Translations under genes and position numbers: made by a program
Shown: piece after piece, positions 34,631 to 43,383 of the stretch
How the letters are laid out: every line of letters begins with the position of its first letter
Position numbering within the stretch: position 1 is the first letter of the stretch
Notes under the pieces: model-generated
Databases searched by the model: none
What the model was told of the DNA's origin: nothing
What the model saw: only the letters and a program-made list of their open reading frames with translations
Origin: CAMDBL01 sp964498125
Lineage (GTDB): Bacteria; Pseudomonadota; Alphaproteobacteria; Rhizobiales; Hyphomicrobiaceae
Direction: 5' to 3'
Assembly (NCBI GenBank): GCA_964498125.1
Contig: CAZCGE010000001.1
Location: 1-51,623, forward strand
DNA: 51,623 bases

Positions 34631-36130
34631 TCAGCTCGGTTTCTTTTGGCAGATGATGAACGCGGAGAAGTTCTTGGCGGAGTCGGCGAGGTCGGGCGCG
34701 GTCATGGAAGGCGCCCCCGCGGATCGTTGCTCGACCTTCACACCGTTGGCGTCCAAGAAGCGCGCCGCGATGCTGGCCTTGATGGCATAGCTTGTGTTCT
34801 CGCCTTTGATGAACTTCAGGACGACCACGCCAATCACGTTACCCGCAGCGTCGAGCACCGGCCCACCGGAGTTGCCCGGGTGAACGGGTGCTGTGAGTTG
34901 AAACAGGCGTGCATCGTCGCGGAGGCCCGCGGTCGCGGATACGATTCCTTGCGTGAATGTACCGGAAGACGGAAGATCATCCGCGAAGGGGAAGCCGTAG
35001 ACGGAAACCGCCTCGCCGGTTCGGACATTGAGCTTGAACCTCGGGGCGTCCACCGGAGGAAGCGACGTATCGAGAAGCGCCAAGTCATTGTCTTCGTCGC
35101 GTCGGGCAACAGTTGCCTCCGAAGAGTGTCGCCCCGCCAATGCAACACGGATGGAGGAGCAATCGCGCACCACGTGCGCATTGGTGAGAACCTTGCCCGT
35201 GCGAGACACCACAATGCCAGTCCCAGAAAAATGAGTCGGAGTCCGAGCGGGAGGCGGCGTTTGCTCGGCTATCCTGCGGCGGATGTATTCCGTCAGCGCC
35301 CGTTTGTACTCGAGGTCGGCCTTCTGCTCCTCCGAGCGCGGCCCGAACTTCTGCAGATATTGCTGCAGCATCTGCAACCCGGCCTGGCGAGTGACGGCAT
35401 CGCGCGAGGCGATCATGCGGCGCAGCGTGTCGATTTCGCCCTGGCTGATTTTCGGGGCGGGTTCGGGGGCCGCCTGGGTCGGTGCGGCCGGCGCCACCCT
35501 CGGCGCGGGCGCCCCCATCTGCCCTTGCGGCATGCCCTGCGTACCGACTGATTGCGTCGGCACGCGGCGCTGGACGACGCCCTCGGGGACTTGCACAGGT
35601 GATTGAGCGGGTTGGCCCAGTTGTTCATGCGCCGAAGCGAGCCGACTGGAGCATTGCTCTACATTGGCCACGGCTTCGGCGGACCCGAACAGCGAAACGC
35701 TCGACCGACCTTGGATTGTCTCGACCTCGAGCGTATTGCCATTTGCGAGTTGTCTCACCGCAGTCGGGTCCAGTGAGCCTGTCGACGCATAGCCGTTCTT
35801 GTCCACGAACTCGGAGGCCTTTGCGATTTGTCGACCATCGACAACAAGGCTCACCGAGCGCTTCAATTTCGGTTTGAACCCGTCCCGCGGCTTGAACGCT
35901 GCTTTCCATTCGTTGGCGCCCGCGGCCGAGATGACGAACGTTCCATCGTCTGTCGATCGCGTTCTCGCAATGCACCCGATCGGGTGGTTGTCGACGATCA
36001 AGCTCTCGACCGTCCAGCCGGCATTGCGAAAGTAGAATTTGCCTTCATCCTGGCCGATGGCCGGCGTCGCCGTCGACGCAAGCACGCCGGCGACCAGGCT
36101 GAACACGGCAGGAATCGCACGATCGAGCAT
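34631..36130 (-). CDS. Periplasmic trypsin-like serine protease with extra N-terminal domain
   Basis: This is an S1C-type (DegP-related) serine peptidase. The catalytic triad is visible: His319 in TNAHVV, Asp349 in DNDLALLD, and Ser421 in PGNSGGPVLD. No PDZ domain follows; the protein ends soon after the protease. A signal peptide (IPAVFSLVAGVLASTA) precedes an N-terminal domain of about 140 residues (GKFYFRNAGWTVESLIV to VEQCSSRL, with two cysteines) that I do not recognise, then a Pro/Ala/Gln-rich linker and a helical region. It is 499 aa from the ATG at 36130; an in-frame ATG at 36166 is also possible. It lies 69 bases after the membrane J-domain gene on the same strand, suggesting joint expression. 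Confidence 0.82.
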   Translation of the reverse strand: MLDRAIPAVFSLVAGVLASTATPAIGQDEGKFYFRNAGWTVESLIVDNHPIGCIARTRSTDDGTFVISAAGANEWKAAFKPRDGFKPKLKRSVSLVVDGRQIAKASEFVDKNGYASTGSLDPTAVRQLANGNTLEVETIQGRSSVSLFGSAEAVANVEQCSSRLASAHEQLGQPAQSPVQVPEGVVQRRVPTQSVGTQGMPQGQMGAPAPRVAPAAPTQAAPEPAPKISQGEIDTLRRMIASRDAVTRQAGLQMLQQYLQKFGPRSEEQKADLEYKRALTEYIRRRIAEQTPPPARTPTHFSGTGIVVSRTGKVLTNAHVVRDCSSIRVALAGRHSSEATVARRDEDNDLALLDTSLPPVDAPRFKLNVRTGEAVSVYGFPFADDLPSSGTFTQGIVSATAGLRDDARLFQLTAPVHPGNSGGPVLDAAGNVIGVVVLKFIKGENTSYAIKASIAARFLDANGVKVEQRSAGAPSMTAPDLADSAKNFSAFIICQKKPS

Positions 36131-36199
36131 CGGCAATGAACTCCGCAACTTGCAAAGGCCGTGCATGTTACCAGCGGGCCGGCATGCGGCAAGTGCTAC

Positions 36200-37396
36200 T
36201 CAGCTTGCGTGAGGCATCAGCTCATCTCGCGCCGCGTTGACGCGCTTCATGGCAGCCTCTTTTCTTTGCCGCACTGCTGGGGTCGTAGAGGCCCAGCGGT
36301 CGGGGTGAAGTTCGCGCGCCAGCCGCAGCCATGCACGCCGCAGCTCGGCTTTGGTGAACCGCTCACCCAGTCCCAACAGTTCACGCGCCGAGACGTTCTT
36401 CTGAATTCGCGGCCTGGCCTGTTTGCCAGCAGCCGCGAGACCGCGTCCGGCATGCAATGCCTTCTCGAGCAGGTCGCCGTAGAATTCCGACCATGGACGC
36501 GATTGAATTTGGCTAGATTCACGAAAGGACGCCAATCCGAACATGACCGCCATTCCGATGATCATGGCGAGGAGCCACGGGCCGGTCCACACCTGATGCC
36601 ACGTATCCAGGACGCTTTCTGGCCGCGGATTGGAATTCAAGTGTAGGCCCAAAACCCGGCCGACAAATGCAATCGCCATGTTGGTGGCCAGAACGTAGGT
36701 GAGAAGTGCGAACCGAATCGGGAAGCTCGCACCCAGCCGCCATTGCGATTCGAGATTTCGGATGGTGCGAAGGCGGCGAAGCGCTGACGTTCGTTCGTCT
36801 GTCATGAGAGAAGTCGTCGCCAGGACGAATTGGGCGCGGATCTTGTCGAGGATGCGATCCTGCCGTCGGCGGTGACGGCCCATGACGTAAAGCGGCCAAA
36901 TGAATGGGCCGATAATTCCGACGGCATAAATGACGAAGAGCGGCAACTCACTCGACTTTCCACTCGCTGTCATCACGGCGACCATTACGAGAGTGACCGC
37001 GATTGTCATCACAATGAGGGACGTAAAGTCATGACCTTCGATCGAGATCGATCGGCCAGACTCGGTCATCAGCAAGACTACGAAAACGATCGCGCCGAAA
37101 ACGCAGATGAAGGCGGCCCCTACCAATAGTCTGATGCCGAGTAGCGCCGGCAAGTCGAGTAGCATCCGCGCGACTACCTCCCAGGGTGCGTTGCCGTTCG
37201 GCTCAATGAGGACGGCAATGGCAACGATCAGGAGGAGGCTTGCCCCCGACAGGACCGCAACGGTGAATGCGATGGAACGCAGCGCTATGATGAACTCGGG
37301 CCAGATGGCCGAGATCGTGGAGCGCACGTACTTGAAGTATCGATTGGTAGAGGACAACCCCTGAACGGCAGAATTGCCTTCCTGCCGAATCCGCAT
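36200..37396 (-). CDS. Six-helix membrane protein with C-terminal J-domain
   Basis: This is an inner-membrane protein of 398 aa. Hydrophobic helices are at about residues 38-65, 88-115, 127-148, 155-178, 222-250 and 270-292. The cytoplasmic C-terminus (about 330-390) reads ELLGLGERFTKAELRRAWL, then RELHPDRW with the J-domain HPD triplet at 364-366. J-domains recruit and stimulate DnaK-type chaperones, so the protein may bring an Hsp70 to the membrane. The ATG at 37396 has GGGGGGT upstream; a GTG at 37414 is an alternative. Its probable operon partner is a periplasmic protease. No specific family name is claimed beyond the J-domain. Confidence 0.8.
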   Translation of the reverse strand: MRIRQEGNSAVQGLSSTNRYFKYVRSTISAIWPEFIIALRSIAFTVAVLSGASLLLIVAIAVLIEPNGNAPWEVVARMLLDLPALLGIRLLVGAAFICVFGAIVFVVLLMTESGRSISIEGHDFTSLIVMTIAVTLVMVAVMTASGKSSELPLFVIYAVGIIGPFIWPLYVMGRHRRRQDRILDKIRAQFVLATTSLMTDERTSALRRLRTIRNLESQWRLGASFPIRFALLTYVLATNMAIAFVGRVLGLHLNSNPRPESVLDTWHQVWTGPWLLAMIIGMAVMFGLASFRESSQIQSRPWSEFYGDLLEKALHAGRGLAAAGKQARPRIQKNVSARELLGLGERFTKAELRRAWLRLARELHPDRWASTTPAVRQRKEAAMKRVNAARDELMPHAS

Positions 37397-37893
37397 GGCA
37401 CCCCCCGTGCTCACTCCGCCAACGAGTTTATCCTCGTCGTGTCCGCGGTATCAATCGGACGCTTGCATCCTAAGCAGGGTTGCGTTTGCGTCCCAACGGT
37501 CGACCGGTGCAGTAGTCCGAAAGCCGACAGTCGGGGGTGAACATCATGGGCCAAATTCGACCGTGGCAGCCTCGCGTATGCCGCGCTTGCGGTTCGGCAG
37601 CTCATTGGTAGGATAGCCGACAGTCGACGAGGGCGAAGAACGAGCGAGTTTGACCCTGAGCGGAACGTTGGCCGAACGCACTACGTGACGGCTCTGCCCC
37701 GGACTTCACACGTCAACCCTTTCGAAGACCTCTGACGGCCTCGCTATCGTAGGGGAATAAGTTGGGTCATGCCGAGCCGACCTCGGCGGCGGTCGCAGGC
37801 GATTGTTTCAAAGCCTGCATTGGACAAGCATCAGCACCGCCACCCGTTTAGCCTGCGGGCGACTGCGGCATCGACATAGGAAGGATCTCGCCA
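37397..37893. other. Divergent intergenic region, about 500 bases
   Basis: No gene is supported. It separates the minus-strand J-domain gene from the plus-strand aldolase and must hold promoters for both. AGCCGACAGTCG occurs twice, at about 37522 and 37614, as a direct repeat roughly 90 bases apart; it might be a binding site, but the evidence is thin. Confidence 0.45.
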
Positions 37894-38748
37894 ATGCGCA
37901 TCAACCGCCTGCGAGCCCTGTTGGACGGCGGATCGCCGACGCTTGGCACACATCTCCTGTCGACCTGGCCGACCTTGGTCGAGCTGGTCGGCCAGACCGG
38001 CCGCTACGACTACATCGAGTTCACGGCCGAGTACGCGCCGTTCGACCTGCATGACCTGGACAATCTCGGCCGCGCGCTGGAACTGATGAACCTCGGCGGC
38101 ATGATGAAGGTCGAGCAGTCCGAGTGGATGCATCAGACGATGCGCGCCATTGGCGCGGGTTTCCAAAGCATCCTGTTCGCCGACGTGCGCACCGTCGAAG
38201 ACGCCAGATACTGCGTGCGCGCCGTTCGTGCCGAGACGCCGAAGTCTGGCGGCTTGCACGGCGTCGGCATGCGCCGCGACGTCGGCGTCATTCGCGAGGC
38301 CGGCAGCCCCGCGTTCGTCAAGGCGCTCGACGAGATCGTCATCGCCGTCATGGTCGAGAAGCGCGAATGCGTCGAAGACCTCGATGCCATTCTCGATGTA
38401 GCGGGTATCGACATGGTGCAGTTCGGTCCGGCCGACTACGCCATGAGCATCGGCGTGACAGGACAGTTCCAGCATGCTGACGTACAGAAAGCCGAACGCA
38501 AGACGATCGAGGCGGCTTGGCAGCGCGGCATCCATCCCCGCGTCGAACTGTTCGACGCCGCCCAGGCCGAGCGCTATATCGAGATGGGCGTGAAGCACTT
38601 CTGCCTCGGCTGGGACGTGAGCATCCTGAAGGGCTGGTGGCAGGATCACGGCACGCGCGTGCGCGGCGAGGTCGAGTCGGCCGGCTCGCCTCGGACGGCA
38701 AAGACCAAGGACAAAGCGCGCAAGCCGCCGGCCAAGAGCGGCTACTGA
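37894..38748 (+). CDS. HpcH/HpaI-family aldolase
   Basis: This is a class II, metal-dependent aldolase/citrate-lyase-like TIM-barrel that splits 4-hydroxy-2-oxoacids into pyruvate and an aldehyde. It is 284 aa. Family blocks are the opening LRALLDGGSPTLGTHLLS, DYIEFTAEYAPF (where family members have E-x2-H/D), VEKRECVEDLDAILDVAGID and QFGPADYAMSIG. The C-terminal tail after residue 255 is rich in Lys and Ala and has no known role. AGGAAGG precedes the ATG. It is followed 29 bases later by a D-2-hydroxyacid dehydrogenase; together they could process the products of ring cleavage or sugar-acid breakdown (inference). Confidence 0.88.
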   Translation: MRINRLRALLDGGSPTLGTHLLSTWPTLVELVGQTGRYDYIEFTAEYAPFDLHDLDNLGRALELMNLGGMMKVEQSEWMHQTMRAIGAGFQSILFADVRTVEDARYCVRAVRAETPKSGGLHGVGMRRDVGVIREAGSPAFVKALDEIVIAVMVEKRECVEDLDAILDVAGIDMVQFGPADYAMSIGVTGQFQHADVQKAERKTIEAAWQRGIHPRVELFDAAQAERYIEMGVKHFCLGWDVSILKGWWQDHGTRVRGEVESAGSPRTAKTKDKARKPPAKSGY

Positions 38749-38777
38749 CAATAACCTCGGCATCCGGAGAACCCGCA

Positions 38778-39821
38778 GTGCCCAAGTTCCGCATCCTGAC
38801 GCCGGCAGGCGCCTCGTTCACCACCCCTGGCGGCGGCTACGCCTTCGAGATGGAGGCACTCGAGGGGCTCGATGCCGAGATCGTCGAATGTCCGCCGACA
38901 GAGGCGGCCTTCATCGCGGCGGCCAAAGGCGCCGACGCGGTCTACGCCAAGGGCATGACGTTTTCCAAACCGATGATTGCTGCACTCGACCGCTGCAGGA
39001 TCATCGCGCTCGGCTCGGTCGGTGTGGACTATGTCGACGTGGCGGCGGCCACGGCGAAAGGCATCCCCGTCACGAATTGCCCCGATACGTTCATCGAGGA
39101 GGTGGCCGATCATGTCATGATGCTGTTGCTGGCCATGCATCGCCGGGCGATCGAGCAGGATCATATGGTGCGCTCCGGCCGCTGGTCCGAGGGACGGCCG
39201 CAGCTCAACGTCGTGCCGCGCCTCATGGGCCAGACGCTCGGGTTGATCGCTTTCGGGCGCGTCGCGCGCGCCGTCGCCGAGCGGGCACGGCCGTTCGGCC
39301 TGCGCATCGTCACCTATGATCCGTTCATCGACGAGCTTGTTGTCTCGAGCCTTGGTGTCGAGCCGGTGAGCCTCAACGAACTGCTCGAACGCTCGGACTT
39401 CGTCTCCATGCATTTGCCATCGACGCCCGAGGCAAAGCAGTTCCTCAAGGAGCTGCACTTCAAGCGCATGAAGCGCACGGCGATCTTCATCAATACGGGA
39501 CGCGGACCGACGGTCGACGAGGCCGCGCTGATCAAGGCGTTGCAGCAAAAATGGATTGCGGGCGCCGGCCTCGACGTGCTCGAAACCGAACCGCCGAATG
39601 CAGACAATCCGCTCCTGAAGATGGAGCATGTCATGCTGTCGCCGCACAACGCGTCGGCGTCCGCGCGCTTCGATCCGGCCCGCAAACGCCGCGTCGGGCG
39701 CGAGATCGCCCTCGTGCTGTCGGGTCGCTGGCCGATGTCGTGCGTCAACCCGGCCGTGCTGCCCGCGAGTGGGTTGAAGCGCTGGCAGCCGGTGTCCATG
39801 GAGCGTGGGCCGAATTCGTGA
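38778..39821 (+). CDS. D-isomer-specific 2-hydroxyacid dehydrogenase
   Basis: This NAD(P)-dependent dehydrogenase reduces or oxidises a 2-oxo/2-hydroxyacid and is related to phosphoglycerate and hydroxypyruvate reductases. It is 347 aa. The catalytic Arg, Glu and His are visible in NTGRGPTVDE, LDVLETEPP and MLSPHNASAS. The cofactor loop is unusual: GLIAFGRVARAV instead of GLIGFGRIGRAV, so two glycines of GxGxxG are alanines. The GTG at 38778 (VPKFRILTP) with CGGAGA upstream is the start; a longer frame reading back into the aldolase gene is rejected. It is 29 bases downstream of the aldolase. Confidence 0.9.
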   Translation: MPKFRILTPAGASFTTPGGGYAFEMEALEGLDAEIVECPPTEAAFIAAAKGADAVYAKGMTFSKPMIAALDRCRIIALGSVGVDYVDVAAATAKGIPVTNCPDTFIEEVADHVMMLLLAMHRRAIEQDHMVRSGRWSEGRPQLNVVPRLMGQTLGLIAFGRVARAVAERARPFGLRIVTYDPFIDELVVSSLGVEPVSLNELLERSDFVSMHLPSTPEAKQFLKELHFKRMKRTAIFINTGRGPTVDEAALIKALQQKWIAGAGLDVLETEPPNADNPLLKMEHVMLSPHNASASARFDPARKRRVGREIALVLSGRWPMSCVNPAVLPASGLKRWQPVSMERGPNS

Positions 39822-39881
39822 GCGAGACGTTTAGTGCGCCGCACACCAAGCCCCCGAATTGCACCAAATATCTATAGCTTA

Positions 39882-39918
39882 ACTGAGCCGAGCCTGATTA
39901 GATGAGCCCAGGCTCAGT
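39882..39918. promoter_or_regulatory. Two mutually exclusive hairpins upstream of the sugar ABC operon
   Basis: ACTGAGCC (39882-39889) can pair with GGCTCAGT (39911-39918), or GAGCCTG (39890-39896) can pair with CAGGCTC (39909-39915). The right arms overlap, so the two stems compete. This lies about 55-90 bases before the receptor start. It may be an operator pair or an RNA switch-like leader. Confidence 0.45.
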
Positions 39919-39972
39919 CGACGCGAAGGACTTTTGGCACGAGTAAAGACTACGTCAGCAAGGAGGAAATAA

Positions 39973-41313
39973 GTGAGCAGGAAACCGATTTCGCGGCGCC
40001 AGTTTGTCGCCACCAGCGCCGCCGCATCGGCCGCGACGCTGGCAATGCCGTATGTCGCGACCGGGCAGTCCGCCGGCAAGCTTGCCGTCGGCCTCTGGGA
40101 CCACTGGGTGCCCGGCGCCAACGACGTGTCCAAGGCAATCATCATGGAGTGGGGCGCTAAGGAGAAGGTCGACGTCACCGTCGACTACATCCCGTCGCAG
40201 GGAAACAAGAATCTTCTGACGATCGCCGCCGAGGCGCAGGCGAAATCCGGACACGACATCCTGGCGATGCCGACCTGGTGGCCGCATTCGCAGTCGAACC
40301 TGCTTGAGCCGTGCAACGACATCGTGGAGCCTCTGATTGCGCAGAATGGCAAGGTCAACGGCACCGTCGAATACCTAGGCAAGGCCGGCGGCAAGTGGCT
40401 CGGCGTGCCCGCCACCATCGGCAGCCAGATCAAAGGACCGTGCTCCCGGATCGACCTGCTCAAGCAGCACGCCGGCATCGACATCCAGGCGATGTATCCC
40501 GTCGGCGGCGCGCCGCAGGCCGACGCCTGGAACATGGAGGGCTTTCTCAAAGCCGCGGAAGCCTGCCAGAAGGGCGGCGTTCCCTTCGGCATCGGCCTCG
40601 GCGAGACCACCGATTCGGTTGATACGGCGGGAGCCTTCTTGCAGTCTTTTGGCGGGCAGTTGATCGACGACAAGGGCAAGATCACGGTCAAGAGCGACCC
40701 GGTCCGCCAATGGCTCGACTACTACAAGCGGCTGATGGCGTTCCTGCCGTCAGACGTGCCGGCCTGGGACGACGGCTCCAACAACCGGTGGCTGATCTCC
40801 GGCAAGGGCGCACTGATCATGAACCCGCCAAGCGCCTGGGCGGTCGCCAAGCGTGACGCGCCGAAGATCGCCGAGCAGTGCTGGACGCACGGCTTCCCCG
40901 CCGGGCCGAAGGGCCGATTTGCACCGTTCCTTCCCTACTTCTGGAACATCTGGAGCTTCTCGAAGAACAAGCCGGCGGCAAAGGCGCTGCTGGTGCGGCT
41001 ATCGCAGCGGGACGCGGTGGAAAAGTTCGTGGCGGCCAGCGGTGGCTACGATCTGCCGGCGTTCGAGAATTTCACCACGCTCAAGACCTGGGCCGAGGAA
41101 GGGCCGCCGAAGGGCACGCTCTACCACTATCCGAACCCGCACAATCATCAGGTCCTTTCGATTGCCGCCTCGCCGGCGCCGCCGAAGATCGCGCAGCAGG
41201 TCTATACGCAAGCGATCCTGACCAAGATGTGCGTGCGCCACTTCCAGGGCGAGGCCATGGAAAAAACCCTCGCCTGGGCGGAAAGCGAGTGCGAAGGCTA
41301 TATGCGCGGCTAA
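39973..41313 (+). CDS. Sugar-type ABC transporter receptor with Tat signal
   Basis: This is a family-1 (carbohydrate-type) periplasmic receptor of 446 aa. The N-terminus carries a twin-arginine signal (SRRQFVATSAAASA, residues 7-20), so it is exported folded; the cleavage region is near ATGQSAG. The mature protein has the two-lobed receptor pattern (VGLWDHWVPGANDVSK, GHDILAMPTWWPHSQSN, LISGKGALIMNPPSAW). The start is GTG at 39973, placed by a strong AAGGAGGA six bases upstream. It is the first gene of a receptor-permease-permease-ATPase operon. The ligand is unknown; some relatives bind sugars or polyols. Confidence 0.9.
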   Translation: MSRKPISRRQFVATSAAASAATLAMPYVATGQSAGKLAVGLWDHWVPGANDVSKAIIMEWGAKEKVDVTVDYIPSQGNKNLLTIAAEAQAKSGHDILAMPTWWPHSQSNLLEPCNDIVEPLIAQNGKVNGTVEYLGKAGGKWLGVPATIGSQIKGPCSRIDLLKQHAGIDIQAMYPVGGAPQADAWNMEGFLKAAEACQKGGVPFGIGLGETTDSVDTAGAFLQSFGGQLIDDKGKITVKSDPVRQWLDYYKRLMAFLPSDVPAWDDGSNNRWLISGKGALIMNPPSAWAVAKRDAPKIAEQCWTHGFPAGPKGRFAPFLPYFWNIWSFSKNKPAAKALLVRLSQRDAVEKFVAASGGYDLPAFENFTTLKTWAEEGPPKGTLYHYPNPHNHQVLSIAASPAPPKIAQQVYTQAILTKMCVRHFQGEAMEKTLAWAESECEGYMRG

Positions 41314-41321
41314 GGCTTGCT

Positions 41322-41450
41322 CACTCCCCGCCCTTCGCGGGGAGTGGGTACCCAAGGCAGATGCGGGGAAGCGGCTTGCGTCGGCGTTCGAGCAAGACCT
41401 GCCCCTCATCCGCCCTTCAGGCACTTCGCCCCATGAAGACTGGGGAAAAG
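41322..41450. repeat. Intergenic palindromic mosaic repeat (REP/RIME-like)
   Basis: A perfect 10-base stem, CACTCCCCGC-type arms at 41322-41331 and 41337-41346 with loop CCTTC, is followed by CCCTCATCCGCCC and a second, imperfect stem (CTTCGCCCC 41424-41432 against GGGGAAAAG 41442-41450). The CTCCCCGC...GCGGGGAG and CCTCATCCG phrases resemble dispersed intergenic repeats common in Hyphomicrobiales. It lies between receptor and permease genes, where it could tune relative expression. Confidence 0.6.
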
Positions 41451-41515
41451 GGCAAAGCCACCGATAATTCCAGCACATGCCCTGTGGCGCCCCGGAACGG
41501 GAGTGAAATCCGCTT

Positions 41516-42451
41516 ATGGTCGATGCAGCATCAGGTCAGGCGCCTGTCGTGCGGGCTCGACCGCGGGCGAAACGCGGGATCCGCTTTTTCCTTGGGCGCA
41601 AATCGACCATCGCCTTCTTCATGGCGCTGCCGCTGATCCTGCTGATCGCAATCCTCATTGTCTATCCGGCGTTCTACTCCTTGCATCTGGCGACTCTCAA
41701 CAAATCGATGGAGCGCTTCGTCGGGCTCGGCAATTTCGAGTTCCTGTTCAAGCGCGAGACGTTCTGGAAGGTCGTCTATCAGTCCTGCCTGTTTGCCATC
41801 ACGGCTGTCGTGTTCAAGGCGCTGATCGGTTTCATCGTCGCGCACTTCGTACACAATATCCCCGCCAAGGGTCAGCGCAAGTGGCGCGGCATGCTGCTGG
41901 TGCCGTGGGTGATCCCGCCGGCGATGAGCACGCTCGCCTGGCTGTGGCTGTTCGACCCGTCCTACAGTGCCTTCAACTATGTCCTCGCCACCTTCGGCAT
42001 CGATCGAATCCCGTGGACGGGTGAAGCTTCGTGGGCGCGCTTCTCTGTCATCCTGGTCAACATCTGGTTTGGCGCACCGTTCTTCATGATCATGTATCTG
42101 GCGTCGCTGAAGTCGGTGCCCGATCAGCTCTACGAGGCGGCCGAGATCGACGGCGCCAACTGGTGGCAGAAGATCTGGTACGTAACGCTGCCGATGATGC
42201 GCAACATCATCGCCATCACCACGCTGTTCTCGCTGATCACGACCTTCGCCAACTTCGATATCGTCCGCGTGTTGACCGCAGGCGGTCCGCTCGACAGCAC
42301 GCATCTTTTCGCTACCTGGGCGTTCCGCGTCGGCATCGAGGGCGGCGACATCCCTCTCGGCGCCTGCGTTTCGCTGTTCATGGTGCCGATCCTGGCCGTC
42401 GCCGCGGTTTTCATCCTACGCGACATCAACAAGCGTGGGAACGAAGCCTGA
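41516..42451 (+). CDS. Sugar-type ABC transporter permease (MalF/UgpA-like)
   Basis: This is the first permease of the importer: 311 aa with six helices after a charged N-terminus. The ATPase-contact EAA loop reads YEAAEIDGANWWQKIWYVTLP. Other family blocks are MLLVPWVIPPAMSTLAWLWLF and DIVRVLTAGGPLDSTH. The ATG is at 41516; the ribosome site is weak (GGGAG about 14 bases upstream). Its stop overlaps the start of the next permease by one base (TGATG). It is 202 bases after the receptor gene, with a palindromic repeat in between. Confidence 0.92.
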   Translation: MVDAASGQAPVVRARPRAKRGIRFFLGRKSTIAFFMALPLILLIAILIVYPAFYSLHLATLNKSMERFVGLGNFEFLFKRETFWKVVYQSCLFAITAVVFKALIGFIVAHFVHNIPAKGQRKWRGMLLVPWVIPPAMSTLAWLWLFDPSYSAFNYVLATFGIDRIPWTGEASWARFSVILVNIWFGAPFFMIMYLASLKSVPDQLYEAAEIDGANWWQKIWYVTLPMMRNIIAITTLFSLITTFANFDIVRVLTAGGPLDSTHLFATWAFRVGIEGGDIPLGACVSLFMVPILAVAAVFILRDINKRGNEA

Positions 42452-43371
42452 TGGCAACGGTTACAAAAGTGCCGCTCGACAAGGGCGCGCCGACCCGAGC
42501 GGTCAAGTACGGCAGCATGAAGCGCGATCGCGACTGGGCGCTGAAATGGTCGTATTTCTTCCTGACGCTGTTTGCGCTCTTCTTCCTGCTGCCGCCGATC
42601 TACATGATCATCACGTCACTGAAGACCAGTGCCGAGATCTCGGCGGCGACCAACCCCTGGTGGGTGTTCCATCCGACGCTGTCGAACTACGTCGAGTTAC
42701 TCACCTCCAACCAGTTCCTGACGTTCTTCCGCAACTCGGCGGTAGTCTCGATCCTGGTCGTCACCATCACCATGTTGATCTCGGTGCCGGCTGCGTTCGC
42801 GCTTGCACGCATGCGATTCTGGGGTTCGGCGACGCTGGCGACCGGCGTGTTCCTGACCTATCTGATCCCGGACACGCTGCTGTTCATTCCGATGTTCAAG
42901 ATGTTCGCGACGTTCAATGAATTGACGGGCATCGAGCTGCTCAATCGCTGGTGGGTGCTGCTGATCGTCTATCCGACGCTGACCGTGCCGTTCTGTACCT
43001 GGATCATGATCGGCTACTTCGCCTCGATCCCGAAGGAGCTGGACGAGGCTGCGATCATCGACGGCGCCACCTGGATGCAGACGCTGACCAAGATCTTCAT
43101 TCCCGTCGCGCTGCCGGGCATCATCGCGGCGACGATCTTCGCCTTCACCGTCTCGTGGGCGCAGTTCCTCTATCCGCTTGCCTTCACGACTTCGGTCGAC
43201 CAGCTTGTCTTGAGCGTTGGTATCGTGACTTCGCTGATCAAGGGCGACGTGTTCAATTGGGGGCAGATCATGACCGGCGCGTTGCTTGGGGCGGCACCAC
43301 CGCTGATCATTTACGCGTTTCTGATGGACTACTACATCGCCGGCCTGACGGCTGGAGCAACGAAGGGTTGA
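42451..43371 (+). CDS. Sugar-type ABC transporter permease (MalG/UgpE-like)
   Basis: This is the second permease, 306 aa. Hallmarks are the first helix YFFLTLFALFFLLPPIYMII with TSLKTSAEI after it, NSAVVSILVVTITMLISVPAAFALARM, and the EAA loop DEAAIIDGATWMQTLTKIFIPVALPG. The start ATG at 42451 overlaps the previous stop by one base, so translation is coupled. The longer frame reading upstream through the first permease is rejected. Confidence 0.93.
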   Translation: MATVTKVPLDKGAPTRAVKYGSMKRDRDWALKWSYFFLTLFALFFLLPPIYMIITSLKTSAEISAATNPWWVFHPTLSNYVELLTSNQFLTFFRNSAVVSILVVTITMLISVPAAFALARMRFWGSATLATGVFLTYLIPDTLLFIPMFKMFATFNELTGIELLNRWWVLLIVYPTLTVPFCTWIMIGYFASIPKELDEAAIIDGATWMQTLTKIFIPVALPGIIAATIFAFTVSWAQFLYPLAFTTSVDQLVLSVGIVTSLIKGDVFNWGQIMTGALLGAAPPLIIYAFLMDYYIAGLTAGATKG

Positions 43372-43383
43372 GTTGGGGGACGC

